Below, one piece after another: positions 55,791-64,000 of a DNA stretch of 64,000 nt (positions are counted from its first letter, which is position 1; every line of letters starts with the position of its first letter). Made by a program: the position numbers and the translations under genes. The DNA is taken from positions 62,001 through 126,000 of the forward strand of contig NZ_LMSO01000007.1 in the NCBI RefSeq assembly GCF_001428435.1. The letters are read 5' to 3'. This DNA is from Arthrobacter sp. Soil782. Lineage in GTDB: Bacteria > Actinomycetota > Actinomycetes > Actinomycetales > Micrococcaceae. The notes under the pieces are model-generated. The model was not told where the DNA came from, ran no database searches, and saw nothing but the letters and a program-made list of their open reading frames with translations.

Positions 55791-57887
55791 GTGGCACCCC
55801 GCTCTGAATACACAGCCCGCCATCTTTCCGTCCTCGAGGGGCTTGAGGCGGTTCGCAAACGTCCCGGCATGTACATTGGCTCCACTGATTCCAGGGGGCT
55901 CATGCACTGCCTTTGGGAGATCATCGACAACTCGGTGGATGAAGCACTTGCGGGACACGGCCAGAGCATCAAGGTCATCCTCCATGCCGACGGTTCCGTT
56001 GAGGTGCATGACGATGGGCGCGGCATTCCGGTAGACGCCGAACCCAAGACCGGGCTGAGCGGCGTGGAAGTCGTCTTCACGAAACTGCACGCCGGCGGCA
56101 AGTTCGGCGGGGGCTCCTACACCGCGTCCGGTGGGCTCCACGGCGTCGGCGCCAGCGTGGTCAATGCGCTGTCCGCGCGCCTCGACGTCCAGGTTGACCG
56201 TGGGGGCAAGACGTACCAGATGTCCTTCCGGAGAGGTGAGCCCGGGCGGTTTGCCGATGAGCGCAAGCCGTTGCCTACAGCGGAGTTCTCCCCCTTCGTC
56301 GACAGCTCCCGCCTCGAGGTCGTCGGGAGCACGAAACGCGGAGTCACGGGAACGAGGATCCGGTACTGGGCGGACCGGCAGATTTTCACTCCTGATGCCA
56401 AGTTCTCCTACGAAGAGCTGCAGGCTCGTGCGCGGCAGACTTCATTCCTGGTACCGGGACTAAGCATTACGCTTCGCGATGAGCGTGCCTTACCCGGCAC
56501 GGACGGGGTAGTCGAAGAAGTCTTCCATCACGACGGCGGAATTTCCGAGTTCGCTGAGTTCCTGGCGATTGACCACGCCGTCACTGATGTGTGGCGCCTG
56601 CATGGGTCCGGCCGTTTCAAGGAGTCCGTTCCCGTCCTCGATGATCAGGGGCACAGCCGGATCGCCGAGGTCGAGCGTGACTGCGAAGTGGATATCGCGC
56701 TGCGCTGGGGGATTGGCTATGACACCACGGTAAAAAGTTTCGTCAACATCATTGCTACGCCGAAGGGCGGAACCCACCAGTCGGGCTTCGAGCAAGCGCT
56801 TCTGAAAACCTTCCGGAAAGTGGTCGAGGCCAATGCACGCAAGCTCAAGGCGGGCAGCGACAAGCTGGAGAAAGACGACGTCTTTGCGGGTCTCACCGCG
56901 GTTCTGACCGTGCGGCTCGCGGAGCCGCAGTTCGAAGGCCAAACCAAGGAGATCCTCGGAACGTCCGCCGTCCGCGCCATCGTCGGCAAGGTGGTGGAAA
57001 CGCAGATCCTTGCGAAACTGAATTCATCGGCCCGCGCAGACAAAGCGCAGTCTGCGCTGCTGTTGGAGAAGGTTGTCGCCGAGATGAAGTCCCGCGTATC
57101 GGCGCGCGTTCACAAGGAAACCCAGCGCCGAAAGAACGCGCTGGAGACATCATCCATGCCAACCAAGCTTGCAGACTGCCGCATTGACGATTCCGAGCGT
57201 TCCGAGCTATTCATCGTTGAGGGTGACAGCGCGCTGGGGACCGCGAAGCTGGCGAGGTCCTCCGACTACCAGGCGCTGCTGCCCATTCGGGGAAAGATCC
57301 TCAACGTGCAGAAGGCCTCGGTGGGTGACATGCTCTCCAACGCCGAGTGCGCCGCGCTGATTCAGGTTGTCGGCGCAGGGTCGGGCCGCAGCTTCTCTCT
57401 TGATGCGGCCCGCTATGGCAAGGTCATCCTGATGACGGACGCCGATGTCGACGGCGCGCATATCCGTACCCTGCTGCTCACGCTGTTCTTCCGGTACATG
57501 CGTCCGCTGGTTGATGCCGGGCGGGTCTTCGCGGCCGTTCCGCCGCTGCACCGGGTGGAAATACTCAACCCCGGCAGTAAAGCGAATGAAACCGTCTATA
57601 CCTATTCCGACCAGGAGCTTCACCGGCTGCTCGCCGCCCTCGAACGGGAGGGCAGGCGCTACAAGGAACCCATTCAGCGGTACAAGGGACTGGGGGAAAT
57701 GGATGCCGGGCAGTTGGCAGAAACCACCATGGATCCGCGCCATCGCACCCTGCGTCGAGTACGGATTCAGGAGGCCGAATCGGCTGAGCGGGTCTTCGAC
57801 CTTCTCATGGGCAGTGACGTTGCACCGCGCAAGGACTTTATTGTGGCCGGCGCCGCGTCGCTGGATCGCGAACGCATCGACGCCTAA
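55791..57887 (+). CDS. parE: DNA topoisomerase IV (or gyrase-type) subunit B
   Basis: A 698-residue GHKL ATPase subunit of a type II topoisomerase. The ATPase domain has R-K-R-P-G-M-Y-I-G, E-I-I-D-N-S-V-D-E-A and G-R-G-I-P-V; the transducer domain follows; the Toprim domain has the E-G-D-S-A motif near residue 483 and D-A-D-V-D-G-A-H near 560. Position away from dnaA/recF, next to sigA, suggests ParE rather than GyrB. GTG 55791 (A-P-R-S-E-Y-T-A-R-H-L) is chosen from homology; AAGGAG lies 11 bases and AAGGAA directly upstream. parC is not in the window. Confidence 0.93.
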   Translation: MAPRSEYTARHLSVLEGLEAVRKRPGMYIGSTDSRGLMHCLWEIIDNSVDEALAGHGQSIKVILHADGSVEVHDDGRGIPVDAEPKTGLSGVEVVFTKLHAGGKFGGGSYTASGGLHGVGASVVNALSARLDVQVDRGGKTYQMSFRRGEPGRFADERKPLPTAEFSPFVDSSRLEVVGSTKRGVTGTRIRYWADRQIFTPDAKFSYEELQARARQTSFLVPGLSITLRDERALPGTDGVVEEVFHHDGGISEFAEFLAIDHAVTDVWRLHGSGRFKESVPVLDDQGHSRIAEVERDCEVDIALRWGIGYDTTVKSFVNIIATPKGGTHQSGFEQALLKTFRKVVEANARKLKAGSDKLEKDDVFAGLTAVLTVRLAEPQFEGQTKEILGTSAVRAIVGKVVETQILAKLNSSARADKAQSALLLEKVVAEMKSRVSARVHKETQRRKNALETSSMPTKLADCRIDDSERSELFIVEGDSALGTAKLARSSDYQALLPIRGKILNVQKASVGDMLSNAECAALIQVVGAGSGRSFSLDAARYGKVILMTDADVDGAHIRTLLLTLFFRYMRPLVDAGRVFAAVPPLHRVEILNPGSKANETVYTYSDQELHRLLAALEREGRRYKEPIQRYKGLGEMDAGQLAETTMDPRHRTLRRVRIQEAESAERVFDLLMGSDVAPRKDFIVAGAASLDRERIDA

Positions 57888-57956
57888 TACAGGGTCATCG
57901 TCTACACAGCCAGCTTGCGCAGGAGCTGAAGCAGGGAGCCCTGGAAGCCCGGCGCG

Positions 57957-58949
57957 TCAGCCCAGGAAACCGGGCGCGATCAGCAGGGCGGTAGGCACGG
58001 TCAGCAGCAGCGCCGATGTGGCGAGGGCCGCGAAGGTCTGTGCGGGGGTGAGCGGCGCCTGCGGCTCGAGCAGGCGGCGCAGCCGGTGAACCGTTGAGAG
58101 CGAGGCATCATCCTGCTCGGGATCTTGCGTTGCTGCGGCATCGGCCAGTACATGATCCTGTGTCTCGCCCGAATGCCCGTGTGAAACAGACGGACCGTGC
58201 GAGCCCGTCGCCACAATGGCTATTGCTCCTACAAGGGTCTCCTGGTCCACTTCCTTGACGGCCTCGTCGTCCGCGAGCATCTCGATCAGCTCATTGACCG
58301 ACCGCTGCGCCAGGCGCGACGTCGGCAGCCACGGGAGCGCTGAACGCCAGGCCGCAAAAGCCCAGAGCAGCAGGTGATGCCGCTGGCTCAGATGGGCACG
58401 CTCATGCACGAGAACGGCCCGCAGTTCATCTTCGGAGAGCAGCCCCATCAGGCCGTCGGAGAGGACCGTAACGGAGCGTGCGCCGCCGGGCAGGCAATAG
58501 GCAACCGGGGCCGGGTGCTTGATCACCAGCGTGGAGGGGTTGGTGCGTGAGGGTGAACTCAGCAGATTCAGCAGGTTGCGGTGCCGTCGTCGTTGGCCCT
58601 TGATCCGCGCATAGGTGATCAGCAGGGTGAACACGAGGTGCGCGGTCAGGAGGCTTGCGGCGCTGAGTGCGAAGACGTGGACGAGGCCGAGAGTGTCTGC
58701 CGGGCGGTTATTCACCAGGATGTCCCAGAGGCCGTGCAACGCTTCGAGCAGATTATCTCCCAGCGGTTCCAGTCCCCACACCAGCATGGCGCCGATCATT
58801 GAAAGACCTCCGGCGAGCGCAATTGCCTGCCACAGGATCATCGCGGTGAACGGCGAGCGTGAGGGCCACTGTGCGCGGGAAAGGGCGATCGGTGCGGGCC
58901 ATGCCAGAATCACGGCCAGCGCCGCCAGGAAGTGGGAGACCCAGAACAT
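57957..58949 (-). CDS. M56 family (BlaR1-like) membrane metalloprotease
   Basis: A 330-residue membrane protein with about four N-terminal and central hydrophobic segments and one at the C-terminus (about 305-328). The zinc protease motif H182-E-R-A-H186 lies in a cytoplasmic domain. It has no C-terminal penicillin-binding sensor domain, unlike BlaR1, so beta-lactams are unlikely to be its direct signal. It follows blaI by 5 bases and would cut or inactivate that repressor on an unknown membrane or redox signal. Confidence 0.92.
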   Translation of the reverse strand: MFWVSHFLAALAVILAWPAPIALSRAQWPSRSPFTAMILWQAIALAGGLSMIGAMLVWGLEPLGDNLLEALHGLWDILVNNRPADTLGLVHVFALSAASLLTAHLVFTLLITYARIKGQRRRHRNLLNLLSSPSRTNPSTLVIKHPAPVAYCLPGGARSVTVLSDGLMGLLSEDELRAVLVHERAHLSQRHHLLLWAFAAWRSALPWLPTSRLAQRSVNELIEMLADDEAVKEVDQETLVGAIAIVATGSHGPSVSHGHSGETQDHVLADAAATQDPEQDDASLSTVHRLRRLLEPQAPLTPAQTFAALATSALLLTVPTALLIAPGFLG

Positions 58950-58954
58950 GGCGG

Positions 58955-59326
58955 CTAGTTGCTGCCCAGGAGCCGCCGGAGTGTGCGGGCCTCGCTCTCA
59001 GAGACACTGCCGATGAAGCGGGCCAGTACAGCTTCGCGGTCGGGAGCGGTTACCAGTACCTCATGCATGAGCTCCGCCGTGTGGTCTTCGCGGCTGGTCA
59101 CGGCGCGGTAGCGGTGAGGGCGGGTGTCGCGTTCACGCTCAACCAGGCCCTTCTTCTCGAGCCGGGACAGGACGGTCAACACCGTGGTGACCGCGAGTTC
59201 CTTGCCTTCCGCCGTACCTTCAGGAGCTAGCGCCAATGCATCACGAAGAGTGTTCGCGGTCATGGCCTCCTGGGTGCCCCACAGTAGGTCCATCACTGTG
59301 CGTTCGAGTTCACCGAGCGTGGCCAT
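58955..59326 (-). CDS. blaI: BlaI/MecI/CopY family repressor
   Basis: A 123-residue winged-helix repressor. The DNA-binding domain (about 1-80) includes L-G-E-L-E-R-T-V-M-D-L-L-W and T-V-L-T-V-L-S-R-L-E-K-K-G-L-V; the C-terminal part (about 85-123) is helical and dimerises. ATG 59326 has an AAAGGA site 6 bases upstream, better than the longer frame to 59392. Three matching palindromes lie in its divergent promoter region with cydA, so it probably controls both itself and the cyd genes. Confidence 0.93.
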   Translation of the reverse strand: MATLGELERTVMDLLWGTQEAMTANTLRDALALAPEGTAEGKELAVTTVLTVLSRLEKKGLVERERDTRPHRYRAVTSREDHTAELMHEVLVTAPDREAVLARFIGSVSESEARTLRRLLGSN

Positions 59327-59424
59327 TCTTATTCCTTTGTTGATCCTGATCTGCGGCTGGACGGACTGATTGCGGTGCAATACCACTTCCAACCCGTCTT
59401 AATCTACAGCTTTTTCGCGCAAGG

Positions 59425-59441
59425 TTCTACGTCATGTAGAA
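59425..59441. promoter_or_regulatory. BlaI operator-like palindrome 1
   Basis: TTCTAC-gtcat-GTAGAA, a 17-bp site nearest blaI (99 bases from its start). It shares both arms exactly with two further copies and resembles the TAC-ATGTA type sites of BlaI-family repressors. Confidence 0.75.
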
Positions 59442-59457
59442 GTGTGCGGGAAAGTTG

Positions 59458-59474
59458 TTCTACGATATGTAGAA
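59458..59474. promoter_or_regulatory. BlaI operator-like palindrome 2
   Basis: TTCTAC-gatat-GTAGAA, with arms identical to site 1 and starting 33 bp from it. It overlaps a possible -10 hexamer TAGAAT (59470-59475). Confidence 0.75.
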
Positions 59475-59480
59475 TATCTT

Positions 59481-59497
59481 TTCTACAGAGCGTAGAA
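59481..59497. promoter_or_regulatory. BlaI operator-like palindrome 3
   Basis: TTCTAC-agagc-GTAGAA, with arms identical to sites 1 and 2 and 23 bp from site 2. It is the copy nearest cydA, 40 bases before its GTG. Confidence 0.75.
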
Positions 59498-59537
59498 GTC
59501 GCTCAAACATCGCCAGTGCTTGAGGAATTGAGGACCT

Positions 59538-61112
59538 GTGGAGGCACTTGAAATTGCACGGTGGCAGTTCGGTATCACCACCGTGTACCACTTTCTGATG
59601 GTGCCGCTGACGATAGGGCTTGGCCTCGTTGTCGCTGTCATGCAGACCCTCTGGTACCGGACGGGCAAGGACCATTACCTGCGGATGACGAAGTTCTGGG
59701 GGAAGCTCTTCCTCATCAACTTCATCATGGGGGTTGCAACTGGACTGGTGCAGGAGTTCCAGTTCGGGCTCGCGTGGAGCGAGTACAGCCGGTTCGTAGG
59801 CGATGTCTTCGGTGCGCCGCTTGCCATGGAAGCGCTGCTTGCGTTCTTCGTCGAATCGACCTTCCTGGGCCTGTGGATCTTCGGTTGGCAGCGGCTGCCG
59901 AAGGTGCTGCACCTTGGAGCGCTGTGGGCCGCAGTCGTGGCGTCGGTATTCTCTGCCTACTTCATCATCGTTGCGAACTCCTGGATGCAGCATCCCGTGG
60001 GCGTCGAGCTCGTGGACGGCCGTGCCCGCATGGTGGACGCCTGGGCAGTGTTCACGAACAACACCGCCCTCGTCGCCTTCACCCACACCATCTTCGGTGC
60101 CCTCGCTGTTGCGGGCGGCTTCCTGCTCGGTATTGCCTGGTACCACCTCTGGAAGCGGCGCCGTGACGGGCTGGACACGGTCGACGGCGACGGGAAGGTC
60201 GTCGTCGGAACTGACACTTTCGGTTCCCGCGGAGTGATTGACCACCAGGTGTGGCTGCGCTCAGCGCGGATCGGCGCCGTCGTCGCGTTGATTTCCTTCG
60301 CCGGAACCGCAGTGTCAGGTGATCTGCAGGCAAAGCTGATGTTTGAGCAGCAGCCCATGAAGATGGCGGCAGCGGAAGCCGCCTGCCACGATGGAACCGG
60401 CTTCTCGGTCCTCTCGGTCGGCAACCTGGGATCGCAGGACTGCGACGACATCGTTGCGGTTTTCGAGGTTCCGGGCCTGCTGTCCTTCCTTGCGAACGGT
60501 GACTTCACTACCGAAGTGAAAGGCGTGAACACGCTCCTGCCCGAGTACAAGGAGCAGTACGGACAGACCCTGCCGGACGATCCGATGTACGGCGAGCGCG
60601 CCGGCATGAGCATTGACTACCTGCCGGTCATGGAAGTCACCTATTGGGGCTTCCGCATCATGATCGGCTTCGGCGCACTCGCCGCCTTCGCTGCCCTGGT
60701 AGCCCTGTGGATTCTGCGGAAGGGGACGGTCCCTGAGTCCCGCTGGCTGATGCGGCTTGCGGTGTTCGGAATCCTCGCGCCTTTCGGGGCCAACTCCGCG
60801 GGCTGGATCTTCACGGAAATGGGCCGCCAGCCGTTTGTCGTGGCGCCCAACCCTGACCCCAGCGGCATCGACGGCGTCTTCATGTTCACGGCCGCCGCAG
60901 TGTCGCCGGGGGTATCGCTCGCCGAACTCGTCTTCTCGCTGGTCGCGCTCACTCTGGTCTATGCCGTCCTGCTGGTCGTCGAAGTGAAGCTGCTCTTCAC
61001 CTACGTGCGTGGTGGGGTTGCCTCCGCCATGCCGGAGTTGGCTGCCAGGCACGATGACGACAGTTCCTCACGCGGAAAGGACGACGACGATGTGCTCTCC
61101 TTTGCCTACTGA
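59538..61112 (+). CDS. cydA: Cytochrome bd quinol oxidase subunit I CydA
   Basis: A 524-residue membrane subunit that binds hemes b558, b595 and d and oxidises quinol with reduction of oxygen to water. His18 (T-T-V-Y-H) corresponds to the E. coli b595 ligand His19, and H-T-I-F-G-A supplies another heme ligand. The conserved G-R-Q-P motif is followed by Phe where E. coli has Trp. About nine membrane segments are present and the Q loop is of the short type. A GAGGA site precedes GTG 59538. It is the first gene of cydA-cydB-cydDC and diverges from blaI. Confidence 0.96.
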   Translation: MEALEIARWQFGITTVYHFLMVPLTIGLGLVVAVMQTLWYRTGKDHYLRMTKFWGKLFLINFIMGVATGLVQEFQFGLAWSEYSRFVGDVFGAPLAMEALLAFFVESTFLGLWIFGWQRLPKVLHLGALWAAVVASVFSAYFIIVANSWMQHPVGVELVDGRARMVDAWAVFTNNTALVAFTHTIFGALAVAGGFLLGIAWYHLWKRRRDGLDTVDGDGKVVVGTDTFGSRGVIDHQVWLRSARIGAVVALISFAGTAVSGDLQAKLMFEQQPMKMAAAEAACHDGTGFSVLSVGNLGSQDCDDIVAVFEVPGLLSFLANGDFTTEVKGVNTLLPEYKEQYGQTLPDDPMYGERAGMSIDYLPVMEVTYWGFRIMIGFGALAAFAALVALWILRKGTVPESRWLMRLAVFGILAPFGANSAGWIFTEMGRQPFVVAPNPDPSGIDGVFMFTAAAVSPGVSLAELVFSLVALTLVYAVLLVVEVKLLFTYVRGGVASAMPELAARHDDDSSSRGKDDDDVLSFAY

Positions 61113-61151
61113 GCCGATCTCCACTGCGCCGCGCGGAAAGGAACCACGCAC

Positions 61152-62174
61152 ATGACCGAGCTCCTGCCCACGATCTGGTTCATCCTGATCAGCGTGTTGT
61201 GGACCGGCTTTCTCTTCCTTGAGGGGTTCGACCTCGGCGTCGGAATGCTGATGAAGCTGTTCGCGCGAACCGACCGGGAACGGAGGGTCCTCCTCAACAC
61301 GGTTGGGCCGGTCTGGGACGGCAACGAGGTCTGGCTCGTCACCGCGGTAGGTGCAACTCTCGCCGCCTTTCCGCTCTGGTATGCCTCGCTGCTTTCCACG
61401 CTCTACCTGCCCTTCATCCTGGTGCTCCTCGCACTCATTTTCCGGGCAGTCGCCTTCGAGTACCGCGGAAAGATGAACAGCGACCAGTGGCGCCGCCGCT
61501 GGGATTTGGCGATCTTCCTCGGCTCCTTCACCGCAGCGGCTGGAATCGGCGCCGCACTCGCCTTGACCACCTCCGGACTTCCGCTCAACGAGAACGGTGA
61601 CCGGGTGGGCGGGCCATTCGTCTGGGTTACGTTTGACGCCTTCCTTGGCGCGGCCGCCGTCGTCCTCTTCTGCCTCGCCCACGCTCTGGCGTTCCTGGTG
61701 CTGAAGACCGACGGGCCCATCCGGGAACGAGCGAGAAAGCTCCTGATACGGCTGCTGCCGCTCGCCGTCGTGCCGTTGCTGCTTTGGGCAGCGACAGTGC
61801 ACCTGGCCGGCGGAACCGTGTGGACCGGTCTTATCCTTGCCGTCGCCGTAGCTGCGGCGGCTGCATCCTGGTTTGCCGAGTGGTCCTCACATGATGGCTG
61901 GGGTTTCATCTGGCTGGGTGCCGCGCTGGCGGCTTCGCTGGCATGCATCTTCGGCTCGGCCTATCCGGTCGTGTTGCCGTCAACGCTCAGCGACGCCTTC
62001 AACCTCACGGTGGAGAACGCTTCGAGCTCGCCATACACCCTCGGATTGATGAGCATCGTCGCCGCTGTCGGGGTGCCCCTCGTGCTCGCCTACCAGGGCT
62101 GGACCTACTGGGTCTTCCGGAAGCGCGTCACCGAAAAGAGCATCCCCGACGCACACTCGGTGAGCCCCCTGTGA
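61152..62174 (+). CDS. cydB: Cytochrome bd quinol oxidase subunit II CydB
   Basis: A 340-residue subunit with about eight or nine membrane segments, the partner of CydA. The N-terminus has F-L-E-G-F-D-L-G-V-G-M-L, followed by G-P-V-W-D-G-N-E-V-W-L, which are the hallmark CydB stretches. The gene starts 39 bases after cydA, and its TGA overlaps the GTG of the transporter gene by 4 bases. Confidence 0.96.
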   Translation: MTELLPTIWFILISVLWTGFLFLEGFDLGVGMLMKLFARTDRERRVLLNTVGPVWDGNEVWLVTAVGATLAAFPLWYASLLSTLYLPFILVLLALIFRAVAFEYRGKMNSDQWRRRWDLAIFLGSFTAAAGIGAALALTTSGLPLNENGDRVGGPFVWVTFDAFLGAAAVVLFCLAHALAFLVLKTDGPIRERARKLLIRLLPLAVVPLLLWAATVHLAGGTVWTGLILAVAVAAAAASWFAEWSSHDGWGFIWLGAALAASLACIFGSAYPVVLPSTLSDAFNLTVENASSSPYTLGLMSIVAAVGVPLVLAYQGWTYWVFRKRVTEKSIPDAHSVSPL

Positions 62175-64000
62175 TCGACCGGCTCCTGGCCCGCGGCCCC
62201 GCCGGCATGTCCGTTCCGGTTCGTCCCGTGTACCTCCTCGGTGTTCTTGCTGCGGTCAAGGCAGTGGGGCTGGTCTTGGTCGCGGAAGCGATCGCCCGCG
62301 GCGTCGCGGCTCTCGCCGGCGGTGCCCTGCCCTCGAGCGACCTGTTGGAGCTCGGGGTGGCGGGTGCAGTGCTGCGCGCAGGCGCTGCCTGGGCGCAGCA
62401 GGGAACCGCTCAGCGCCTGGCATACGGCGTGAAGGAGCGGCTGCGGCGTGAGGCGCTTGAGCGCGTGCTTTCCGACGGCGGAACCACGAGTGGGAAGCAG
62501 GGTACGGGCGCGCTCAGCGTGCTCCTCACCCGCGGGTTGGACGGCCTCGACAAGTACCACACGCAATACCTCCCCGCGCTTGTCACCTGCGCGGTGGTTC
62601 CTCTCCTGATCGGCGCGCGCATTCTGGCTGCGGATTGGGTGAGCGCCGCGGTGATCGTCCTGACCATCCCGCTGATCCCCGTCTTCATGGTGTTGATCGG
62701 TTGGCACACGCAGGACAGGACAGCTGAGGCGAGAGCGTCGCTCGATCGGCTCTCGGACCATCTGCTGGAACTCGCAAAAGGGCTGCCCGCCCTCGTTGGA
62801 CTCGGCAGGGCAAGTGCCCAGACGCGGGCGCTGGAGGACATCGGCACCGGCTACTCCCGCCGGACCATGGAGACACTGCGCATCGCCTTCCTGTCATCCC
62901 TCGCGCTCGAACTGATCAGCACGATTTCAGTGGCGGTCGTGGCCGTGTTCGTGGGCGTGCGGCTGATCCACGGCGAGGTGGGGCTTGAAGTGGGCCTGCT
63001 CGCCCTGATCCTCGCGCCGGAGTGCTACCTGCCGCTGCGGGACCTGGGGGCCGCGCACCATGCGAGCGACGACGGGCTGGAGGCAGGACGGGCGGTGCGG
63101 CACATCATCGATGCGCCACGGACGTCCGCCGCCGTGCCGGTCGGCCGCCCGGAAAACGCCGACGACGGTGCGTCCGGCGCCGAAGGCCTCACCCTGCGCT
63201 TCGAAGGCTCAGAGGCACCGATCGTTGAGAATCTCACCTTCCGCCTGTCCCCGGGGATCACTGCGCTGAGGGGTCCCAGCGGTTCCGGCAAGTCAACGCT
63301 GATGGGGCTACTGGCAGGAGTTCCCCAGCCCGGCCTTCACATTGATGGCGCGGTCAGGCCGCTCAGCGGCCCGCTCGGTTGGGTGCCGCAGCATCCCGAG
63401 CCGCTGATGGACACCGTTCGTGAAGAACTTGCCTTCTACGCGGAGTCACCGCTGGAAGACCAGGCGCTTCTTGGGCTGCTTGCGGCAGTGGACGGAAGCC
63501 AGTTGCTGGAGAAGTCCACCGGAGAACTGAGCCCGGGCGAACTCCGGAGGGTTGCGCTGGCCAGGGCCCTGCTGCGCACCGGGCCCGCCGGGGGAACATT
63601 GCTGCTCGATGAACCCACCGCCCACGTGGATGAGAACAGCTCGGCGGTTATCCGCCGAACAGTACGAAACCTGCCGTCAACGGTAACTGTTGTGCTGATC
63701 GCCCATGATGAACAGACCGCACGCCTCGCCGACCGCACGGTCGACCTCGGGTCAGCCCGAAGCCTGGCTACAGCGCCGCACACCGCGCACACCCAGAATC
63801 GAACGGGCGGAAATAACCCCGACCTGCGCGAAACCTCGCCATCTGCGCCTGCTCGATCCGGGTTGGCCGAGCCCATGATGGGCCACGGGACCGTTCGGAC
63901 AGCCCTGCGAGCGCTCGCACTGGTGCGCCCATGGTCCCCCCGGTTCCTCGCAGCACTCGCTTTCGGTACGGGCTCGTCTGTTTTCGCCGTGGCCCTCACA
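62171..64000 (+). CDS. cydDC: CydD-CydC fused ABC exporter, 5' part
   Basis: An open frame of 610 codons runs from GTG 62171 to the window end. The CydD half has an ABC membrane domain (about 15-310) and an ATPase domain with Walker A G-P-S-G-S-G-K-S-T (368-376), signature L-S-P-G-E (453-457) and Walker B L-L-L-D-E (477-481). The frame then continues without a stop through a linker and into a second membrane domain (R-P-W near residue 587), the expected start of CydC. The CydDC exporter moves thiols needed for cytochrome bd assembly. The GTG overlaps the cydB stop. Confidence 0.9.
   Translation, partial: MIDRLLARGPAGMSVPVRPVYLLGVLAAVKAVGLVLVAEAIARGVAALAGGALPSSDLLELGVAGAVLRAGAAWAQQGTAQRLAYGVKERLRREALERVLSDGGTTSGKQGTGALSVLLTRGLDGLDKYHTQYLPALVTCAVVPLLIGARILAADWVSAAVIVLTIPLIPVFMVLIGWHTQDRTAEARASLDRLSDHLLELAKGLPALVGLGRASAQTRALEDIGTGYSRRTMETLRIAFLSSLALELISTISVAVVAVFVGVRLIHGEVGLEVGLLALILAPECYLPLRDLGAAHHASDDGLEAGRAVRHIIDAPRTSAAVPVGRPENADDGASGAEGLTLRFEGSEAPIVENLTFRLSPGITALRGPSGSGKSTLMGLLAGVPQPGLHIDGAVRPLSGPLGWVPQHPEPLMDTVREELAFYAESPLEDQALLGLLAAVDGSQLLEKSTGELSPGELRRVALARALLRTGPAGGTLLLDEPTAHVDENSSAVIRRTVRNLPSTVTVVLIAHDEQTARLADRTVDLGSARSLATAPHTAHTQNRTGGNNPDLRETSPSAPARSGLAEPMMGHGTVRTALRALALVRPWSPRFLAALAFGTGSSVFAVALT

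Overview
The window is a gene-dense, high-GC actinobacterial chromosome segment, most like Arthrobacter and relatives (Micrococcaceae, order Micrococcales). Evidence: the dcw cluster has the actinobacterial order ending in sepF, yggT and divIVA; there are DUF4191, DUF4192 and DUF7455 proteins, a polyphosphate glucokinase, a glnA2-glnE pair facing glnA1, and a lysine-type MurE motif. I see no rRNA, tRNA, insertion sequence, prophage or CRISPR array. Family names come from recognising the translated sequences; no database search was run.

Layout. (1) 1-18316, plus strand: division and cell-wall cluster rsmH(partial)-ftsL-ftsI-murE-murF-mraY-murD-ftsW-murG-murC-ftsQ, mostly coupled by 1-4 base start/stop overlaps, then ftsZ-pgeF-yggS-sepF-yggT-divIVA. 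(2) 18395-26210, plus: lspA, rluD, dnaE, a membrane protein, hisD, nrdR. (3) 26263-29154, mostly minus: ppgK, map and panB, with a small 54-residue plus-strand gene between the last two. (4) 29345-35233: nitrogen block glnA2-glnE (plus) facing glnA1 (minus) across a bidirectional terminator. (5) 35540-38558: RDD protein, DUF4191 protein, lipA, lipB. (6) 38663-44404: atypical Ser/Thr kinase, tricorn-type protease, OsmC protein. (7) 44559-49586, minus: sucB-type E2, lpdA, pepA. With lipA and lipB these cover lipoate synthesis, attachment and use by 2-oxo-acid dehydrogenases. (8) 49876-57887: PAC2 protein, MFS transporter, DUF4192 protein, sigA, DUF7455 protein, parE. (9) 57957-64000: a BlaI-type repressor and M56 metalloprotease pair diverging from cydA-cydB-cydDC, with cydDC a CydD-CydC fusion cut by the window end.

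Most interesting regulatory signals: three 17-bp TTCTAC-N5-GTAGAA palindromes between blaI and cydA; a four-half-site GlnR-type operator upstream of glnA1; tandem NrdR boxes 32 bp apart at nrdR; interleaved dyads in the AT-rich ftsZ leader; a 56-bp perfect palindrome after sigA; and a recurring TANNNT -10 element 6-7 bases before the start codon, suggesting leaderless transcripts for dnaE, hisD, map, panB, the RDD gene and the tricorn gene. I did not find an obviously undescribed multi-gene system. The best candidates for new biology are the BlaI/M56 control of cytochrome bd and the atypical-kinase/tricorn neighbourhood.
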